Part shown: positions 19,150 through 29,223 of the stretch, piece after piece
How positions within the stretch are numbered: position 1 is the stretch's first letter
How the letters are laid out: every line of letters starts with the position of its first letter
Assembly (NCBI GenBank): GCA_963771985.1
Contig: CAVYVO010000028.1
Location: forward strand, 248,001-312,000
Source of the DNA: Trebonia sp963771985
Lineage (GTDB): Bacteria; Actinomycetota; Actinomycetes; Streptosporangiales; Streptosporangiaceae
Direction of reading: 5' to 3'
Length of the DNA: 64,000 nt
Position numbers and translations under genes: made by a program
Notes under the pieces: model-generated
The model's input: the letters and a program-made list of their open reading frames with translations, nothing else
Database searches by the model: none
Told to the model about the DNA's origin: nothing

Positions 19150-21145
19150 CCGAAGTTGCCGTAACTCTCTGTAGGTATTGTGTCCTGAACTGCCGTTTCG
19201 GTGAGATCCGGCCACAGAGCGTAGTCAGAAAATTCGGCGTGTCGTTACCGGGATCCGTCCAGGCATACCTTTATGATCTGGCTATGGCGCGGAACAGCGG
19301 GAAAGTCCACGTAGTCAGAGTCAGCAAGACCGGCTACGTCGACAAGCAGGGCCGCCGCAAGGACTACTCCTCGGCCTACCTGCGCCGCACCTACCGGGAG
19401 GCCGGCACGGTCAAGAACGAGACCGTGGCCAACTTGTCCGCGCTGCCGGACCACGTCATCGACTGGATCGACGCCGGCCTGAAGGGCCAGCATCTGGTCC
19501 CCGCCGGCGAGGCGGTCACCATCACCAGCTCGCTGCCGCACGGCCACGTCGCCGCCGTGCACGCCATGGCCAAGAAGCTGGGGCTGCCCGCCCTGCTCGG
19601 CCCGGCGGGCCCCCGGCGGGACCTGGCCCTGGCGCTGATCATCTCCCGGGTCGTCAAGCCGGGCTCCAAGCTGTCCACCCTGACCTGGTGGGCCGACACC
19701 ACCCTCGGCGCCGACCTCGGCGTGGCCGGCGCGCCCGCCGACGACATCTACGCCGCGATGGACCGGCTGGAAGACCAGCAGGACGCCATCGAGGCGGAGC
19801 TGGCCCGCCGCCACCTGGCCCCGGAGCCGAACCCGGCGAAGATGGCGCTATTCGACCTGTCATCCTCCTGGCTGGAAGGCACGCACTGCCCGCTGGCCGC
19901 CCGCGGGTACTCCCGGGACGCCAAGAAGGGCAAACTGCAGATCGAGTACGGGCTGCTCACCGACCCTGAGGGCCGCCCGGCCGCGGTCCGGGTGTTCCCC
20001 GGCAACACCGGCGACCCCGCCGCGTTCACCGCCATCGCAGACGTGGTGCGGGACAAGTCCGGGCTGGCGCAGATGGTCATGGCCGGCGACCGGGGGATGA
20101 TCACCAGCGCCCGGATCCGGGCCCTGAACCAGCTGGAAGACGGGACGCAGCGGCCGGACCCCTACGGCTGGATCACCGCACTGCGCGCCCCCGCGATCAA
20201 GAAGCTGATGGCCGACGACGGCCCGCTCCAGCTCAGCCTCTCCGGTCAGCAAGATCTCGCGGAGATCACCTCCGAAGACTTCCCCGGCGAGCGGCTGGTC
20301 GCCTGCCGCAACCCGCACCTGGCCGCCGACCGCGCCCGCACCCGGGAGGAACTGCTGGCCGCCACCGAGAAGCTGCTCGCCCCCGTCGCCGCCCGCGTCC
20401 AGGCCGGGAGACTCGCCGGCGCCGGGCCGATCGGCGTCGAGGTGGGCAAGGTGATCAGCAAGTACAAGACCGGCAAGCACTTCGAGATCACGATCACGGA
20501 CACCACCCTGGCCGTCGAGCGCCGGCAGGACCAGATCAACGCCGAAGCCGCCCTGGACGGGTTCTACGTGCTCCGCACCCCCATCCCCGCAGACGAGCTC
20601 GACGCGCCCGGCGTCGTCACCGCCTGCAAGAACCTCAAATATGCCGGGCGGGACTTCCGGCACATCAAATCCGACGACCTGGACCTGCGGCCCGTCTTCC
20701 ACCGGCTCGAAGAACGCGTCAAAGCCCACGTGCTGATCTGCATGCTCGCCTGCTACCTCACCTGGCACCTGCGCCGCACCTGGGCACCGCTCACCTTCAC
20801 CGACCAGGTACCCCCGGAACAGGACAACCCGGTCACCCCCGCCCGCCGCTCCGCGCACGCCCAGGCCAAGGCCTCCTGCCAGCACGACGGCGCCGGCCGC
20901 CCCTACCGCAGCTTCCGCGGCCTGCTCGAGCACCTGGCCACCCTGACCCGCAACCAGGTCCGGTTCGCCGGAACCAGTGTCACCGTGCCGATGCTCGCCC
21001 AGCCGGCCAGCACCCAGCGGGAAGCCTTCGACCTCATCGGCGTCCCGATACCGCTCACCTTGAAGTAGCCAGAACAAAACCCGGCCAGACCGGGGAAAGA
21101 CCAGGTCAGGACCTAAACCGCCTACCAAACCAGCCGTAACTTCGG
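19150..21145. mobile_element. IS1634-family element (1,996 bp)
   Basis: Terminal inverted repeats begin CCGAAGTT on both sides (imperfect after eight bases). A 6-bp direct repeat CTTAAT flanks it (19144-19149 and 21146-21151). It contains one transposase gene. The sharp target duplication suggests a recent insertion; no gene is visibly broken by it. Confidence 0.87.
19284..21068 (+). CDS. IS1634-family transposase
   Basis: About 594 residues from ATG 19284 (MARNSGKVHVVRVSKTGYVDKQGRR). IS4-superfamily DDE transposase. Landmarks: ALALIISRVVKPGSKL, LFDLSSSWLEGTHCPLA carrying the first Asp, MVMAGDRGMIT with the second Asp, and a late DGFYVLRTPIP and LEERVKAHVLICMLACYL segment with the Glu region. 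The reading frame is intact, so the element may be active. The longer start at 19239 adds 15 residues without family support. Confidence 0.92.
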   Translation: MARNSGKVHVVRVSKTGYVDKQGRRKDYSSAYLRRTYREAGTVKNETVANLSALPDHVIDWIDAGLKGQHLVPAGEAVTITSSLPHGHVAAVHAMAKKLGLPALLGPAGPRRDLALALIISRVVKPGSKLSTLTWWADTTLGADLGVAGAPADDIYAAMDRLEDQQDAIEAELARRHLAPEPNPAKMALFDLSSSWLEGTHCPLAARGYSRDAKKGKLQIEYGLLTDPEGRPAAVRVFPGNTGDPAAFTAIADVVRDKSGLAQMVMAGDRGMITSARIRALNQLEDGTQRPDPYGWITALRAPAIKKLMADDGPLQLSLSGQQDLAEITSEDFPGERLVACRNPHLAADRARTREELLAATEKLLAPVAARVQAGRLAGAGPIGVEVGKVISKYKTGKHFEITITDTTLAVERRQDQINAEAALDGFYVLRTPIPADELDAPGVVTACKNLKYAGRDFRHIKSDDLDLRPVFHRLEERVKAHVLICMLACYLTWHLRRTWAPLTFTDQVPPEQDNPVTPARRSAHAQAKASCQHDGAGRPYRSFRGLLEHLATLTRNQVRFAGTSVTVPMLAQPASTQREAFDLIGVPIPLTLK

Positions 21146-21370
21146 CTTAATTCCCCAGCCCGCCCCAACTGTGTCACACGCCTGCACAGGTTCCCGTTCC
21201 AGCGCGGGCGCAGGCGCCGGTGACTTGGCCAATGATCAGACTGCCGTTGGGGGCGGCGGTCCACGTGCGCGGAGAAACCGGAACTTGTCACCCGCCGTGA
21301 TAGCGCTGCGCTGACGGGCGCGTGATCCCGCGGTTGCGCCGGAGGGGGATTCTCCGGCAGCATCGGGCCT

Positions 21371-21931
21371 GTGTCCCCGGTGAGCGCCGATGTCGTCGTG
21401 GCCCTCGGAGGCGGCATCACCGCCGACGGCGAACCGCGGCCAGCGACCGTGGCGCGTGCTCGCCGGGCGGCCGCGCTGTACCGCTCGGGGCGGGCGCAGC
21501 GGATCGTGATGTCGGGTGCGTATGGCATGTACGACCCGCCCCCGCCGCGTGCGGAGGCCACCGCCATGGCGGAGATCGCCGTCGCGGCGGGCGTGCCCCC
21601 GAGCGCCATCACTGCCGAGACCCGGTCGCGTGACACGATCGGCAACATCTGGTTCACCAAGCCGCTGCTGGGTGAACCAGGAGGGCACCGCGTCATCGTG
21701 GTGACATCCGGCTGGCATGCGGCGCGCGTGCGTTACCTGACGCAGGTGATCTGGGGACCTAGCTACCGGGTGGCTGTGGAGCTGACCGGCGAGGTGAACA
21801 CGCGGCCGCCGGAGGAGATCGCCTGCTGGGAGGCGGGGCTGCTGGCAGTGTCACGGCGCTGGTTCGCCACCGTCCGCCCAGGCGATGACGCCGCGATCGC
21901 TGCCGTCCTGGCCCGGGACCACCCGGTCTAA
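21371..21931 (+). CDS. YdcF/SanA-like DUF218 protein
   Basis: 186 residues. DUF218 landmarks: VVVALGGGITADGEP, RARRAAALYRSGRAQRIVMSG, EATAMAEIAVAAGVP, ITAETRSRDTIGNIWF and VIVVTSGWHAARVRY. Family members (YdcF, SanA, ElyC) are linked to envelope integrity or nucleotide binding, but the reaction is not settled. This one lacks a membrane anchor. Starts at GTG 21371. It lies just right of the IS1634 insertion. Confidence 0.88.
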   Translation: MSPVSADVVVALGGGITADGEPRPATVARARRAAALYRSGRAQRIVMSGAYGMYDPPPPRAEATAMAEIAVAAGVPPSAITAETRSRDTIGNIWFTKPLLGEPGGHRVIVVTSGWHAARVRYLTQVIWGPSYRVAVELTGEVNTRPPEEIACWEAGLLAVSRRWFATVRPGDDAAIAAVLARDHPV

Positions 21932-22099
21932 GCCGACCATCCGCAGACCACACTGGCCGAGCTCGCGGCAATGGTCACCCGCTACCCACGTGACCGCGGA
22001 TTAGACCGTACAGGCAACCCCGATCATCCAGTCTGGTACGGCCCGGGTAAGCGAACTCGACAACCTATTCGGCAGATGAGGATGTCCGCGGTGCCTGCC

Positions 22100-22546
22100 T
22101 CACGAATCCGGCCTGCTTCCCTTCGCTGGCCGGACGGACAGGGCTGACATGGCTGCCAGGGTCAAGCACAGCGGGGAGTACACCCGGCGGTCGAGGCGGG
22201 TGAACCTCTCTGATACCGGCACCGGCGACACCAGCCGGGTCTGGCCGGCCAGTCCCAGGACTCCCCGGCCCGCAAGCACGGCCGCTGCGACGCCGGTGCC
22301 AGCCCGGCGCAGGCCCGGATACCTGGCAGGCCATCCGGCGGTCAGCGCACCCGCGGCGCCCGGCGCCCCGCTCACCGCAAAACAGGCCCGCGGCGCAGGC
22401 ACTTCGGCGGCTCCGGTCACTGCGTCAGCCAGCGCGGCCCGGTCCGGGAAAGGCCACGCCGAGCCCGCTCCCCAGGCCGCATGCAGCCCAGCCATGGCGA
22501 GCAGCCCGGTACTCGCCGCGGCCGCCGCGGCCTGGCGCATTAACAT
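22100..22546 (-). CDS. DUF3995 membrane protein
   Basis: 148 residues with about four membrane helices. Family motifs: GLHAAWGAGSAWPFPDR at the start, a central CFAVSGAPGAAGAL helix, and the C-terminal block FTRLDRRVYSPLCLTLAA. Common and uncharacterised in actinobacteria. Starts at ATG 22546. Confidence 0.88.
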   Translation of the reverse strand: MLMRQAAAAAASTGLLAMAGLHAAWGAGSAWPFPDRAALADAVTGAAEVPAPRACFAVSGAPGAAGALTAGWPARYPGLRRAGTGVAAAVLAGRGVLGLAGQTRLVSPVPVSERFTRLDRRVYSPLCLTLAAMSALSVRPAKGSRPDS

Positions 22547-22772
22547 GCCGCCACGCTACCGCCCGGACGCCTGCGATCGAGGGCAACAGGGGGTCCATGA
22601 AAGCAGACAGCGGCATGAGCGAGCATCGCCGCGGCCGGGCGGACATCTTCGGGGCTGCCGCCGCCAACGGGTCCGGGCCGGCCTTGCCGGATGCCCGCAG
22701 CGGGACGGACCATGACCGCATGCCACCGTGAGCTGCAGGGGGTGGCAGCGGAGATGGAAGGAGGCTCGTCCC

Positions 22773-23117
22773 GTGATCAAGTACGTGTACGAGATCGATT
22801 ACCCCGTTGGCGAGAAGCGCAAGTACCTGGAGTGGGTCCGGTCAATCGCGGATGCTCTCCAGGCTCCCGGTGAGCTGAACCAGCTGGCGTCGTACGACAA
22901 CGTGTTCTCGGCAACGCCGCATCGCGTTGTCGAGTTCACCTTCGACTCACTCCAGGATGCGGCCCGGTATTTCGGCCGGAAGGAAATCAGCCTGGTACTG
23001 AGCGAACTGCCGGCGCACGGCACCAACATCAGTATCAAAGTCCTGGCACGACGCGGCGACTACAGCCAGAACGCTGCGGCCGGGAAGACCGCCGCCCAGC
23101 AAGAAGATCAGTCCTAA
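22773..23117 (+). CDS. Small conserved protein, probably ferredoxin-like fold
   Basis: 114 residues from GTG 22773, with GGAAGGAGG upstream. Reads MIKYVYEIDYPVGEKRKYLEW, then QLASYDNVFSATPHRVVEFTF and FGRKEISLVLSELPAHGTNISI. The beta-alpha-beta pattern, in which residues resembling a substrate-edge strand follow a short helix, recalls dimeric alpha/beta-barrel proteins (EthD/NIPSNAP-like). No catalytic residues can be named. Confidence 0.7.
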   Translation: MIKYVYEIDYPVGEKRKYLEWVRSIADALQAPGELNQLASYDNVFSATPHRVVEFTFDSLQDAARYFGRKEISLVLSELPAHGTNISIKVLARRGDYSQNAAAGKTAAQQEDQS

Positions 23118-24891
23118 GATCGTGCCCCGGCGCACCCGGTCCGCCGCGAGGAAAGGAGCGAAGGTCCGCCGCGCGGAACTCAGCGAACTCCTCAGGGGCC
23201 AGTCCGAAGATCATTGTGAGCCGTGATCTCGCACACCCCCGGCGGACCCGGATCGCCGATCGGGCCGTCGCATGACAGGCAGCCATTGACCGGCTGCAGC
23301 GGTCGCCGACGCGTAACCCGGCAATCCAAGTTCCCGGCAGATGATGGTGAGCAGCATCGGCCAGCCCTGTGACCACTGCCCTTAAGTTTCCGGAAGTATG
23401 TCCCCATTTTGGGAGATTCGACTTTGTGACGTCTACGGTGTAGGTGACTTCCTCGGTTCGCCTGGTCCGGCGTTCGGCTGCGGTTCTGCCTGATGTGCGC
23501 TGGCGTCCTGGCCGGTGGCGGGGCAGGGCGATGATGGCGCTGGTCAGGACGCCGAGGGGCGTATCGGGGCCGGCCGGGCGGTGCCCGCAGTGCCGGCAGC
23601 GGGCGTCGGCGGCAACGTAGGCGCGGACGAGGCCGAGGACGGCGGTGAACGGGATGAGCCTCGGGTCGGTGCCAGCCTCGGCGGCGGCGCGGGCGGCCGC
23701 GGTCGCGACGATGTTGTGAATGAGCAGGAGCGCCCATGCTTCCTGGCGGGCGAGTTCCGGGGACTGGCCGCGCAGCGGGCGGCGGGGGCCGCGGACGGTC
23801 TTCTTCAGGTGAAGGAACGAGATTTCGATTTGCCATCTCTCGGCATAGAGGATGGCGATCTCGCGGGCGGGGTATGCCTCGTGGTCCAAGAGGGTGGTCA
23901 GCACCCGGATCTGCGTGGTCTTCGTGCGGCCGCTGCGGGTCTGCGCGGCGATGGTGAAGGTGACGAGCCGGGCGGTGGTGTCGGGCAGCCGTTCCGCGTG
24001 CGGGTTCCCGGTCTCGCGGCGACGGCGGGTGCGCATGCTGTCGGATTCGTGCAGCATGACGAGCTCAGAGCCGTCCGGTAGTTCCCGGATGGTCTTGAAG
24101 GGGACGCATTTCGGGCCGTTCTTGACGCGCCAGGCCAGGTGGGCGCCGCGGGCGGAGAACCGGAGGAAGCGGTCCATGGAGAAGAAGCCGCGGTCGGCGA
24201 GGTTCAGCATGCCCGGCTTGAAGGACCATTCCAGCTTGTCGGCCAGGGCGTTCTCGCCGTCGTGGTAGCTCCCGATCTCGGCACCGATCCAGCGCCTGCT
24301 CGCCGTGCGGACGTGCGCGGTGATCCGCAGCAGCGGCCGGGCTCCGTCCGCGGGCGTGCCGAACTCGCAGGCCAGCGCGTCGTTGCGGAACAGTTCCATC
24401 GTGGTGCCGTCGATCGCGGTGACCTCCAGGCCCTTCCACAGGGCCGTGATCCCCAGCTCCGCGTCGCTGCGCTCTGCGTCCAGCTCGAAGATCCTGCGCA
24501 TGGCGTGCTCGCCCAGCAGCCTCCTGGCCTGGGAGAACGCGCTCCCGGCCGGGATCTCCGCGCCCGGCTTGAGCCGCAGGCCGGGCAGGCCGAACGCCCT
24601 CGCGAGCACGGCGTCGTAGCCGTCGCCGGGGAACAGGCAGGCCACCAGCACGCAGATCACCGTCATCTTCGCGGTCAGCACCCGGTCATACCGGTGGCCG
24701 GTCGGCGCCTCCCGCAGCGCCCGCCCGATCACGCCGTCCGCGAGCAGGTCTTCCAGCAGGCCCTGGCGGTCGAGTTCCGCGAGCCATTCCGTCCAGAACC
24801 CGGGGCCGGACGCGATACGGGCAGCCAGGTCCCCCTGGCCAGGGTCCGGTCCAGGGGACGCGGAATCGATGGACGGCAGGTCAGAAGGCAT
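23035..24891 (-). CDS. IS4-family transposase, reads past the IS end
   Basis: Starts MPSDLPSIDSASPGPDPG. An N-terminal IS4 domain (FWTEWLAELDRQGLLEDLL) is followed by the DDE core: first Asp in EVTAIDGTTMELF, second in MLNLADRGFFSMDRF, and the Y-R-E-K signature in YAERWQIEISFLHLKK. The element ends at 23374, about 505 residues in, and the frame then continues about 113 codons into host DNA before stopping. The natural C-terminus is thus not defined by the element itself, or a stop has been lost through a small frameshift near KWGHTSGNL. Confidence 0.85.
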   Translation of the reverse strand: MPSDLPSIDSASPGPDPGQGDLAARIASGPGFWTEWLAELDRQGLLEDLLADGVIGRALREAPTGHRYDRVLTAKMTVICVLVACLFPGDGYDAVLARAFGLPGLRLKPGAEIPAGSAFSQARRLLGEHAMRRIFELDAERSDAELGITALWKGLEVTAIDGTTMELFRNDALACEFGTPADGARPLLRITAHVRTASRRWIGAEIGSYHDGENALADKLEWSFKPGMLNLADRGFFSMDRFLRFSARGAHLAWRVKNGPKCVPFKTIRELPDGSELVMLHESDSMRTRRRRETGNPHAERLPDTTARLVTFTIAAQTRSGRTKTTQIRVLTTLLDHEAYPAREIAILYAERWQIEISFLHLKKTVRGPRRPLRGQSPELARQEAWALLLIHNIVATAAARAAAEAGTDPRLIPFTAVLGLVRAYVAADARCRHCGHRPAGPDTPLGVLTSAIIALPRHRPGRQRTSGRTAAERRTRRTEEVTYTVDVTKSNLPKWGHTSGNLRAVVTGLADAAHHHLPGTWIAGLRVGDRCSRSMAACHATARSAIRVRRGCARSRLTMIFGLAPEEFAEFRAADLRSFPRGGPGAPGHDLRTDLLAGRRSSRPQRSGCSRRVVPGL

Positions 24892-25083
24892 GGCAGACTG
24901 GCCAGGCAACAAGGCTCCCGGTGGACGTTGGTCTCAGCAACCTCGTTCCTACCAGGAGCTTTGTTTCATTTCAGGGACTGCCGAGATCCATCACGCCGCC
25001 GCTATCAACATGCGGCCAGTTCGTTACCCCTGGCCAAAAACCGGACACCAGGAGTCATAGCTCCGGAAACTTAAGGGCAGTGG
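23374..25083. mobile_element. IS4-family element (1,710 bp)
   Basis: Inverted repeats start CACTGCCCTTAAGTTTCCGG on both ends (at least 20 bp perfect). A 10-bp direct repeat GCCCTGTGAC flanks it (23364-23373 and 25084-25093), typical of IS4. No recognisable gene is interrupted. Confidence 0.93.
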
Positions 25084-25428
25084 CCCTGTGACCATGTCGG
25101 CCACGCGCGACTAGCGGCAGAAGCGGACATTCACCCGAGCATGGCGATATAGAAGAATACGGCCTGGCCAACTGGCGCTGGGCTATAACCGGGACGGCCA
25201 GGTAGCCCGACGTCTAGTAACCGCGCGCCGACCCGCCGTTCTGTACGGGAGCATCTTCGCCAAGGCAGGCGGTCACGTACAGACCTGGTTGTTCTGGTGT
25301 GGTGTCGGTGCGGGATCGCGTCCGGTCCAACCCGCTTAATGATCGCGAGAGCCCGTTTCCCGGCGGCCACCGGGAACGGGCATACACCCACTTCCCTGAT
25401 CTCCTCGGTGTGAAACGGCGGGGCTCGG
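25084..25428. other. No gene recognised
   Basis: Flank of the IS4 insertion up to the stop of the lipoprotein gene. The minus-strand reading frame joined across the IS (through GLADAAHHHLPG) has no recognisable family. I see no repeat or RNA. Confidence 0.4.
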
Positions 25429-25920
25429 TCAGCAAGTGAGGCTCACCGTCTGCCGCCTGGGCGGAACGGGCAGGTGCTGCCCCAGGTCGCCGGTGGAATT
25501 AATAACGGTGGGCACGCCCTTGAATGGTGAACCATCCGGGAACACATACCGTAGCGTTGAATACGCTCGCGCATTCTTGGCGCAGTACACGATCTTGGAT
25601 ACGATCACCTCGATCGGCACGGTGACATAGCTGCCACTGGCGCACTCCTCATAGGAGCACAAATCAACAACCGCCGAACCCTTGGCGCTTGCGGCCGGCA
25701 TTCCCCAATCCGACCAGGTCAGGTTTTGCGCGGTAATGTCATTGGTATTGCAGACCACCAGCACTACGTCCGGCTTCACCTGAGGATTGCTACCGCAATA
25801 GCCCAGCGTCACCGGCGGAGAAGCAGGTTTGGGGGCGTGACCGCACGCCCCGAGCAGGAGCAGCGACAACATCAAGGTCGCCACGACCGCAGTTGCCTTC
25901 CCGGCCGGCCAGCTCGTCAT
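25429..25920 (-). CDS. Putative secreted lipoprotein
   Basis: 163 residues. Signal peptide with lipobox LLLLGAC near residue 26, predicted lipidation of that Cys. The mature part has at least five further cysteines (GYCGSN, VVCNTND, DLCSYEECASG, YCAKNA and a terminal Cys), suggesting disulfides in an extracytoplasmic beta domain. Contains DVVLVVCNTNDITAQNLTWS. I do not recognise the family. GTG/ATG choice: ATG 25920 gives a clean signal peptide. Confidence 0.75.
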   Translation of the reverse strand: MTSWPAGKATAVVATLMLSLLLLGACGHAPKPASPPVTLGYCGSNPQVKPDVVLVVCNTNDITAQNLTWSDWGMPAASAKGSAVVDLCSYEECASGSYVTVPIEVIVSKIVYCAKNARAYSTLRYVFPDGSPFKGVPTVINSTGDLGQHLPVPPRRQTVSLTC

Positions 25921-26207
25921 ATGCCCTACCGAACTCCCGATGTCGCCAGTAGTGCCGGACTAACAAACGCGAGACCGGAATAAGGTAACGACACAATCAC
26001 GATCCGGTAGCACACTGGTCCCGGCCAGGTCCTCCTCCAGGATCGCTGGTCCGCAGGAGCTGTTCGATGGCGCTGTCATTGCTGCGCCAGACGCTTCCGC
26101 CGCTTACGACCGTAACTCGGTTAGAGCCCTGTACCGCTTCAAAACTGGCATAGGTACTGTGACCTGCGGTTTGGCCCGATTAGCCGGATGCGGCAAGATC
26201 ACGGTCC

Positions 26208-27019
26208 ATGTGCGTTTGGCTGCTCTACCTGATCATGATCCGGGTCTTCGGCTGGCTGGTGCTGCTCAGCCGCAGCCAGGCGTCCAAGGACGCGGAAATC
26301 ATGGTGCTCCGTCACGAGGTCGCGGTACTGCGGCGCCAGGTCACCCGGCCCAAGCCGGACTGGGCCGATCGCGCGATCCTGGCGTCGCTGGCCCGGCTGC
26401 TGCCAGCCGTGCTGCGCAGCCGCCGACTTGTCACGCCGGGCACGCTGCTGGCCTGGCATCGCCAGCTGATCACGCGGAAATGGACGTACCCGAACCGGCC
26501 GGGCCGCCCGCGCACCAGCCCGGAGATCCGCGACCTGGTGCTGCGGCTGGCCTGGGACAACCCTGCCTGGGGTTACCGCAGGGTCCACGGCGAGCTATGC
26601 CGACTCGGACACCAGATCAGCGAGGCGACGGTGCGGCGGATCCTGCGCGCCCGGCGGCGCAGGCCGGCCCCGCGAAACGTGGACACCTCCTGGCGGGCGT
26701 TCCTGCGCACCCAAGCCGATGGCCTGCTGTCGTGTGATTTCTTCCACGTCGGCACGATCTTCCTCAGGCGCCTGTGCGTGCTGTTTGCCATGGAGGTGAA
26801 GACCCGGCGGGTCCATATCCTCGGCGTGACCGCCCACCCCGACGGCGCGTGGACCGCGCAGCAGGCCCGTAACCTGCTCATGGACCTCGCCGGCCGGACC
26901 GGCTCCTTCCGATTCCTGGTCCGGGACCGCGACGTCAAGTTCACCGGCGTCTTCGACGCGATCTTCGCTGCTGAGGGCGTGACGGCGGTCAAGATCCCGC
27001 CGCGGAGCCCGCGCGCGAA
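26208..27019 (+). pseudogene. IS3-type integrase/transposase, 5' part
   Basis: 270 codons: an N-terminal helical region (SKDAEIMVLRHEVAVLRRQV), an HTH/linker (GRPRTSPEIRDLVLRLA), then the integrase core with the first Asp in GLLSCDFFHVGTI and the second in RFLVRDRDVKFTG. The frame is cut at AA 27018-27019 by a serine-recombinase element. Joining 27019 to 30609 restores SPRANCYAERWVRTARAE exactly in frame, including the third catalytic residue, the Glu of the YAERW region. The rebuilt protein would be about 348 residues, a normal size. Confidence 0.9.
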
Positions 27020-27118
27020 ACCTCGGGTTGCATACTGCACCTCTTCGGGTCGATGAGGAGTGTTCTGTTTGTTGTCCTGGTGGAGACGGTAGCGGTGGGG
27101 TCTGACATTTCCGGCGGG

Positions 27119-29200
27119 TCATGCGTCGTCTGCGGGAGCGGTGTGGCGGGCGATGCGCCGTTCGCTGAGTTTGCGTCCTTGTGCCCGGGCTGGCGGGTTG
27201 GGGCCGGGCGGCGGGTAGAGGCACTGGCCCTTGTCGTTGTAGGGGTGCCCGGTGATGAGCCCGGCGTGGTGCCAGATCTTGACGGTTTTGGCGGGCACGC
27301 CGAGCAGTGCGGCGGTCTCGGCCAGGGTGAGCATGCCGGCGTCGCGGAGCCGCTGCTCGCGGCTGCGCAGTCCGTATTCGTCGCGGATGTTACGGATGAT
27401 GAGCCGGTGGAAGGGGCGGCCTTCGCCGCTGGTCAGGCCGCGGTCGTTGAGGATGCCGGCGATCTCGGCGTGGGTGTGGCGGTCGAGGAGCGCGTCGATG
27501 GCGGTGACGGCCTCGGCGGGGGTCTTGCGGAGCTGGGCGGCGGTGGGCGGGATGGGCAGGGTGAGGGTGCGGGCCTGGCCGGCGGGGAACCGGACGTGCG
27601 CGGTGATGGTGGTGCGGGTGCGGGTGACGGTGACGTCGGTGAGCAGCAGCCGGGTGATGCGCTTGCGTTCGCGGGCCGGGGTGGCGGGGTCGTCCCAGAT
27701 CGCGGGCAGGTCGGTGGCCAGCTGGCGGATCCGGGTTTTCTGGGTGTCGGTGAGCTGCCCGGTGTCGTGCTTGCGGGCTTGTTCATAGGCGTCCTGGGCC
27801 TGGCTGAGGGCGCGCAGGGCGGTGTTCCAGTCGGCTTCGAGGGTGTCGGCGACGAGCCGGTTGGCGGGGCCGGCGGCGAGGTAGCGGCGGCGGGCCAGGT
27901 CGGCGTGGTAGCGGGCGCGCTCGACGTGGGCGGCGCGCAGGGCGTCGGCCTCGGCGGCGCGGTGTTCCAGCTCGGCGGTGACGGTGAGGGCGGCCTCGAC
28001 GGCCAGCGGGGTGAGGGTGGCGATGAGCAGCCGCCCGGTCTGCTGGTCCAGGCCGGCGCCGGGGACGGCCTGGCAGATCCGGCGGGCGTGCTCGATGCCG
28101 TCGCGCTGGCACACGTAGGTGGGGACCTGCTGGTCGCCGCGCTGGTGGTAGCGGACGGTCATGCGCTGCCCGCAGGTCCCGCAGATGATGATGCCCTGCA
28201 GCAGCGCGGGTCCTTCGCGGGGCGGCCCGGCGGCGCGGTCCCGGCCGTGCGCGGCGGCGTTGCCGGCCAGGCGGGCGCGGTTCGCGTCGTACTGCTCCAG
28301 GGTGATGTATCCGGGGTGGGCGCCGGGGATGAAGGAGATCCATTCCTCGCGGGGCAGGATGGTGCGAGACAGCTTCCCGCCGGGGAGCCTGGTGTCGCGG
28401 TGGCGGCCGAAGGTGAACGCGCCGGCGTAGCGGGGGTTGTGCAGGATCCGCAGCACGACGTGGTGGGCCAGCGGCTTCCAGTCGAGCTCGCCCTTACGGG
28501 GTCCCATCCGGTGCCGCCAGGGGAAGGACAGGCCCGCGGCGTTGAACGCCTTCACGCAGGCGGTGGCCGACCCGGTTGCCTCGAAGGTGGCGAACAGGTG
28601 CGTGACGGCACCGCGGACGGCGGTGTCGGGGTCGAGGATGACGTGCCCGGCGGCGTCGTAGGCCAGGCCGGCCGGCAGCGGGGTGATCAGCTCGCCGCGG
28701 CGGGCCTTGGAGATGATCCCGCCGCGCAGCCGGGCCCGGATGAAATGGAGCTCTGCCTCCGAGAGGGCGCCCTTGAGGCCCAGCAGGAGCCTGTCGTTGA
28801 AGTTGCGCGGGTCGTAGAGGCCGTCTTCGTCGCAGATCAGGGTGCCGGTCATGCCGCACAGTTCGAGGAGCTGGTGCCAGTCGGCGGAGTTGCGGGCCAG
28901 CCGGGAGCATTCCAGGCCGAGCACGATCCCGGCCCGGCCCGGCGACACCTCGGCGACCAGGTGCTGGAATCCTTCCCGGTCGGCGGCGCTGGCGCCGGAC
29001 TGGCCCTGGCCGGTGCCGGTCACGGTGATCTGGTCCGCCGTCCAGCCGAGGCTGACCGCCTTGCCGCGCAGGTCGTACTGGCGGATCGCGGACTCGGTGT
29101 TGTGGATGACCTGCTTGAGGCTGGACTGGCGGACGTACAAAAGCGCCGTTCTGGACAGGTGGGCGGCGGTCACCTTCGACGCCGCGGTATCGGGGAGCAT
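27119..29200 (-). CDS. Large serine recombinase
   Basis: 693 residues. Catalytic resolvase-type domain (about 1-160): nucleophile Ser in LLYVRQSSLKQ, VLGLECSRLARNSADW and the LLLGLKGALSEAELHFIRARLRGG helix. Then a recombinase domain (YNP-like WKPLAHHVVLRILHNPRYAGAFTFG), a zinc ribbon (IICGTCGQRMTV ... YVCQRDGIEHARRICQ), a long coiled-coil, and an unusual C-terminal region with two HTH-like parts, the last MerR-like (MLTLAETAALLGVPAKTVKIWHHAGLI). Probably moves the 3.6 kb element. Last gene of the minus-strand set. The complementary strand also stays open for 930 codons, but that is a GC shadow. Confidence 0.93.
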   Translation of the reverse strand: MLPDTAASKVTAAHLSRTALLYVRQSSLKQVIHNTESAIRQYDLRGKAVSLGWTADQITVTGTGQGQSGASAADREGFQHLVAEVSPGRAGIVLGLECSRLARNSADWHQLLELCGMTGTLICDEDGLYDPRNFNDRLLLGLKGALSEAELHFIRARLRGGIISKARRGELITPLPAGLAYDAAGHVILDPDTAVRGAVTHLFATFEATGSATACVKAFNAAGLSFPWRHRMGPRKGELDWKPLAHHVVLRILHNPRYAGAFTFGRHRDTRLPGGKLSRTILPREEWISFIPGAHPGYITLEQYDANRARLAGNAAAHGRDRAAGPPREGPALLQGIIICGTCGQRMTVRYHQRGDQQVPTYVCQRDGIEHARRICQAVPGAGLDQQTGRLLIATLTPLAVEAALTVTAELEHRAAEADALRAAHVERARYHADLARRRYLAAGPANRLVADTLEADWNTALRALSQAQDAYEQARKHDTGQLTDTQKTRIRQLATDLPAIWDDPATPARERKRITRLLLTDVTVTRTRTTITAHVRFPAGQARTLTLPIPPTAAQLRKTPAEAVTAIDALLDRHTHAEIAGILNDRGLTSGEGRPFHRLIIRNIRDEYGLRSREQRLRDAGMLTLAETAALLGVPAKTVKIWHHAGLITGHPYNDKGQCLYPPPGPNPPARAQGRKLSERRIARHTAPADDA

Positions 29201-29223
29201 CGGGTCTCCTTCAGCATGAGCGG

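Noticed and set aside
19860..21128. 422-codon minus-strand frame
   Set aside because: Antisense to the IS1634 transposase; Gly/Val/Asp shadow composition.
23118..23373. A host gene interrupted by the IS4 element
   Set aside because: Joining the flanks gives an open frame, but I recognise no protein family and codon quality is poor.
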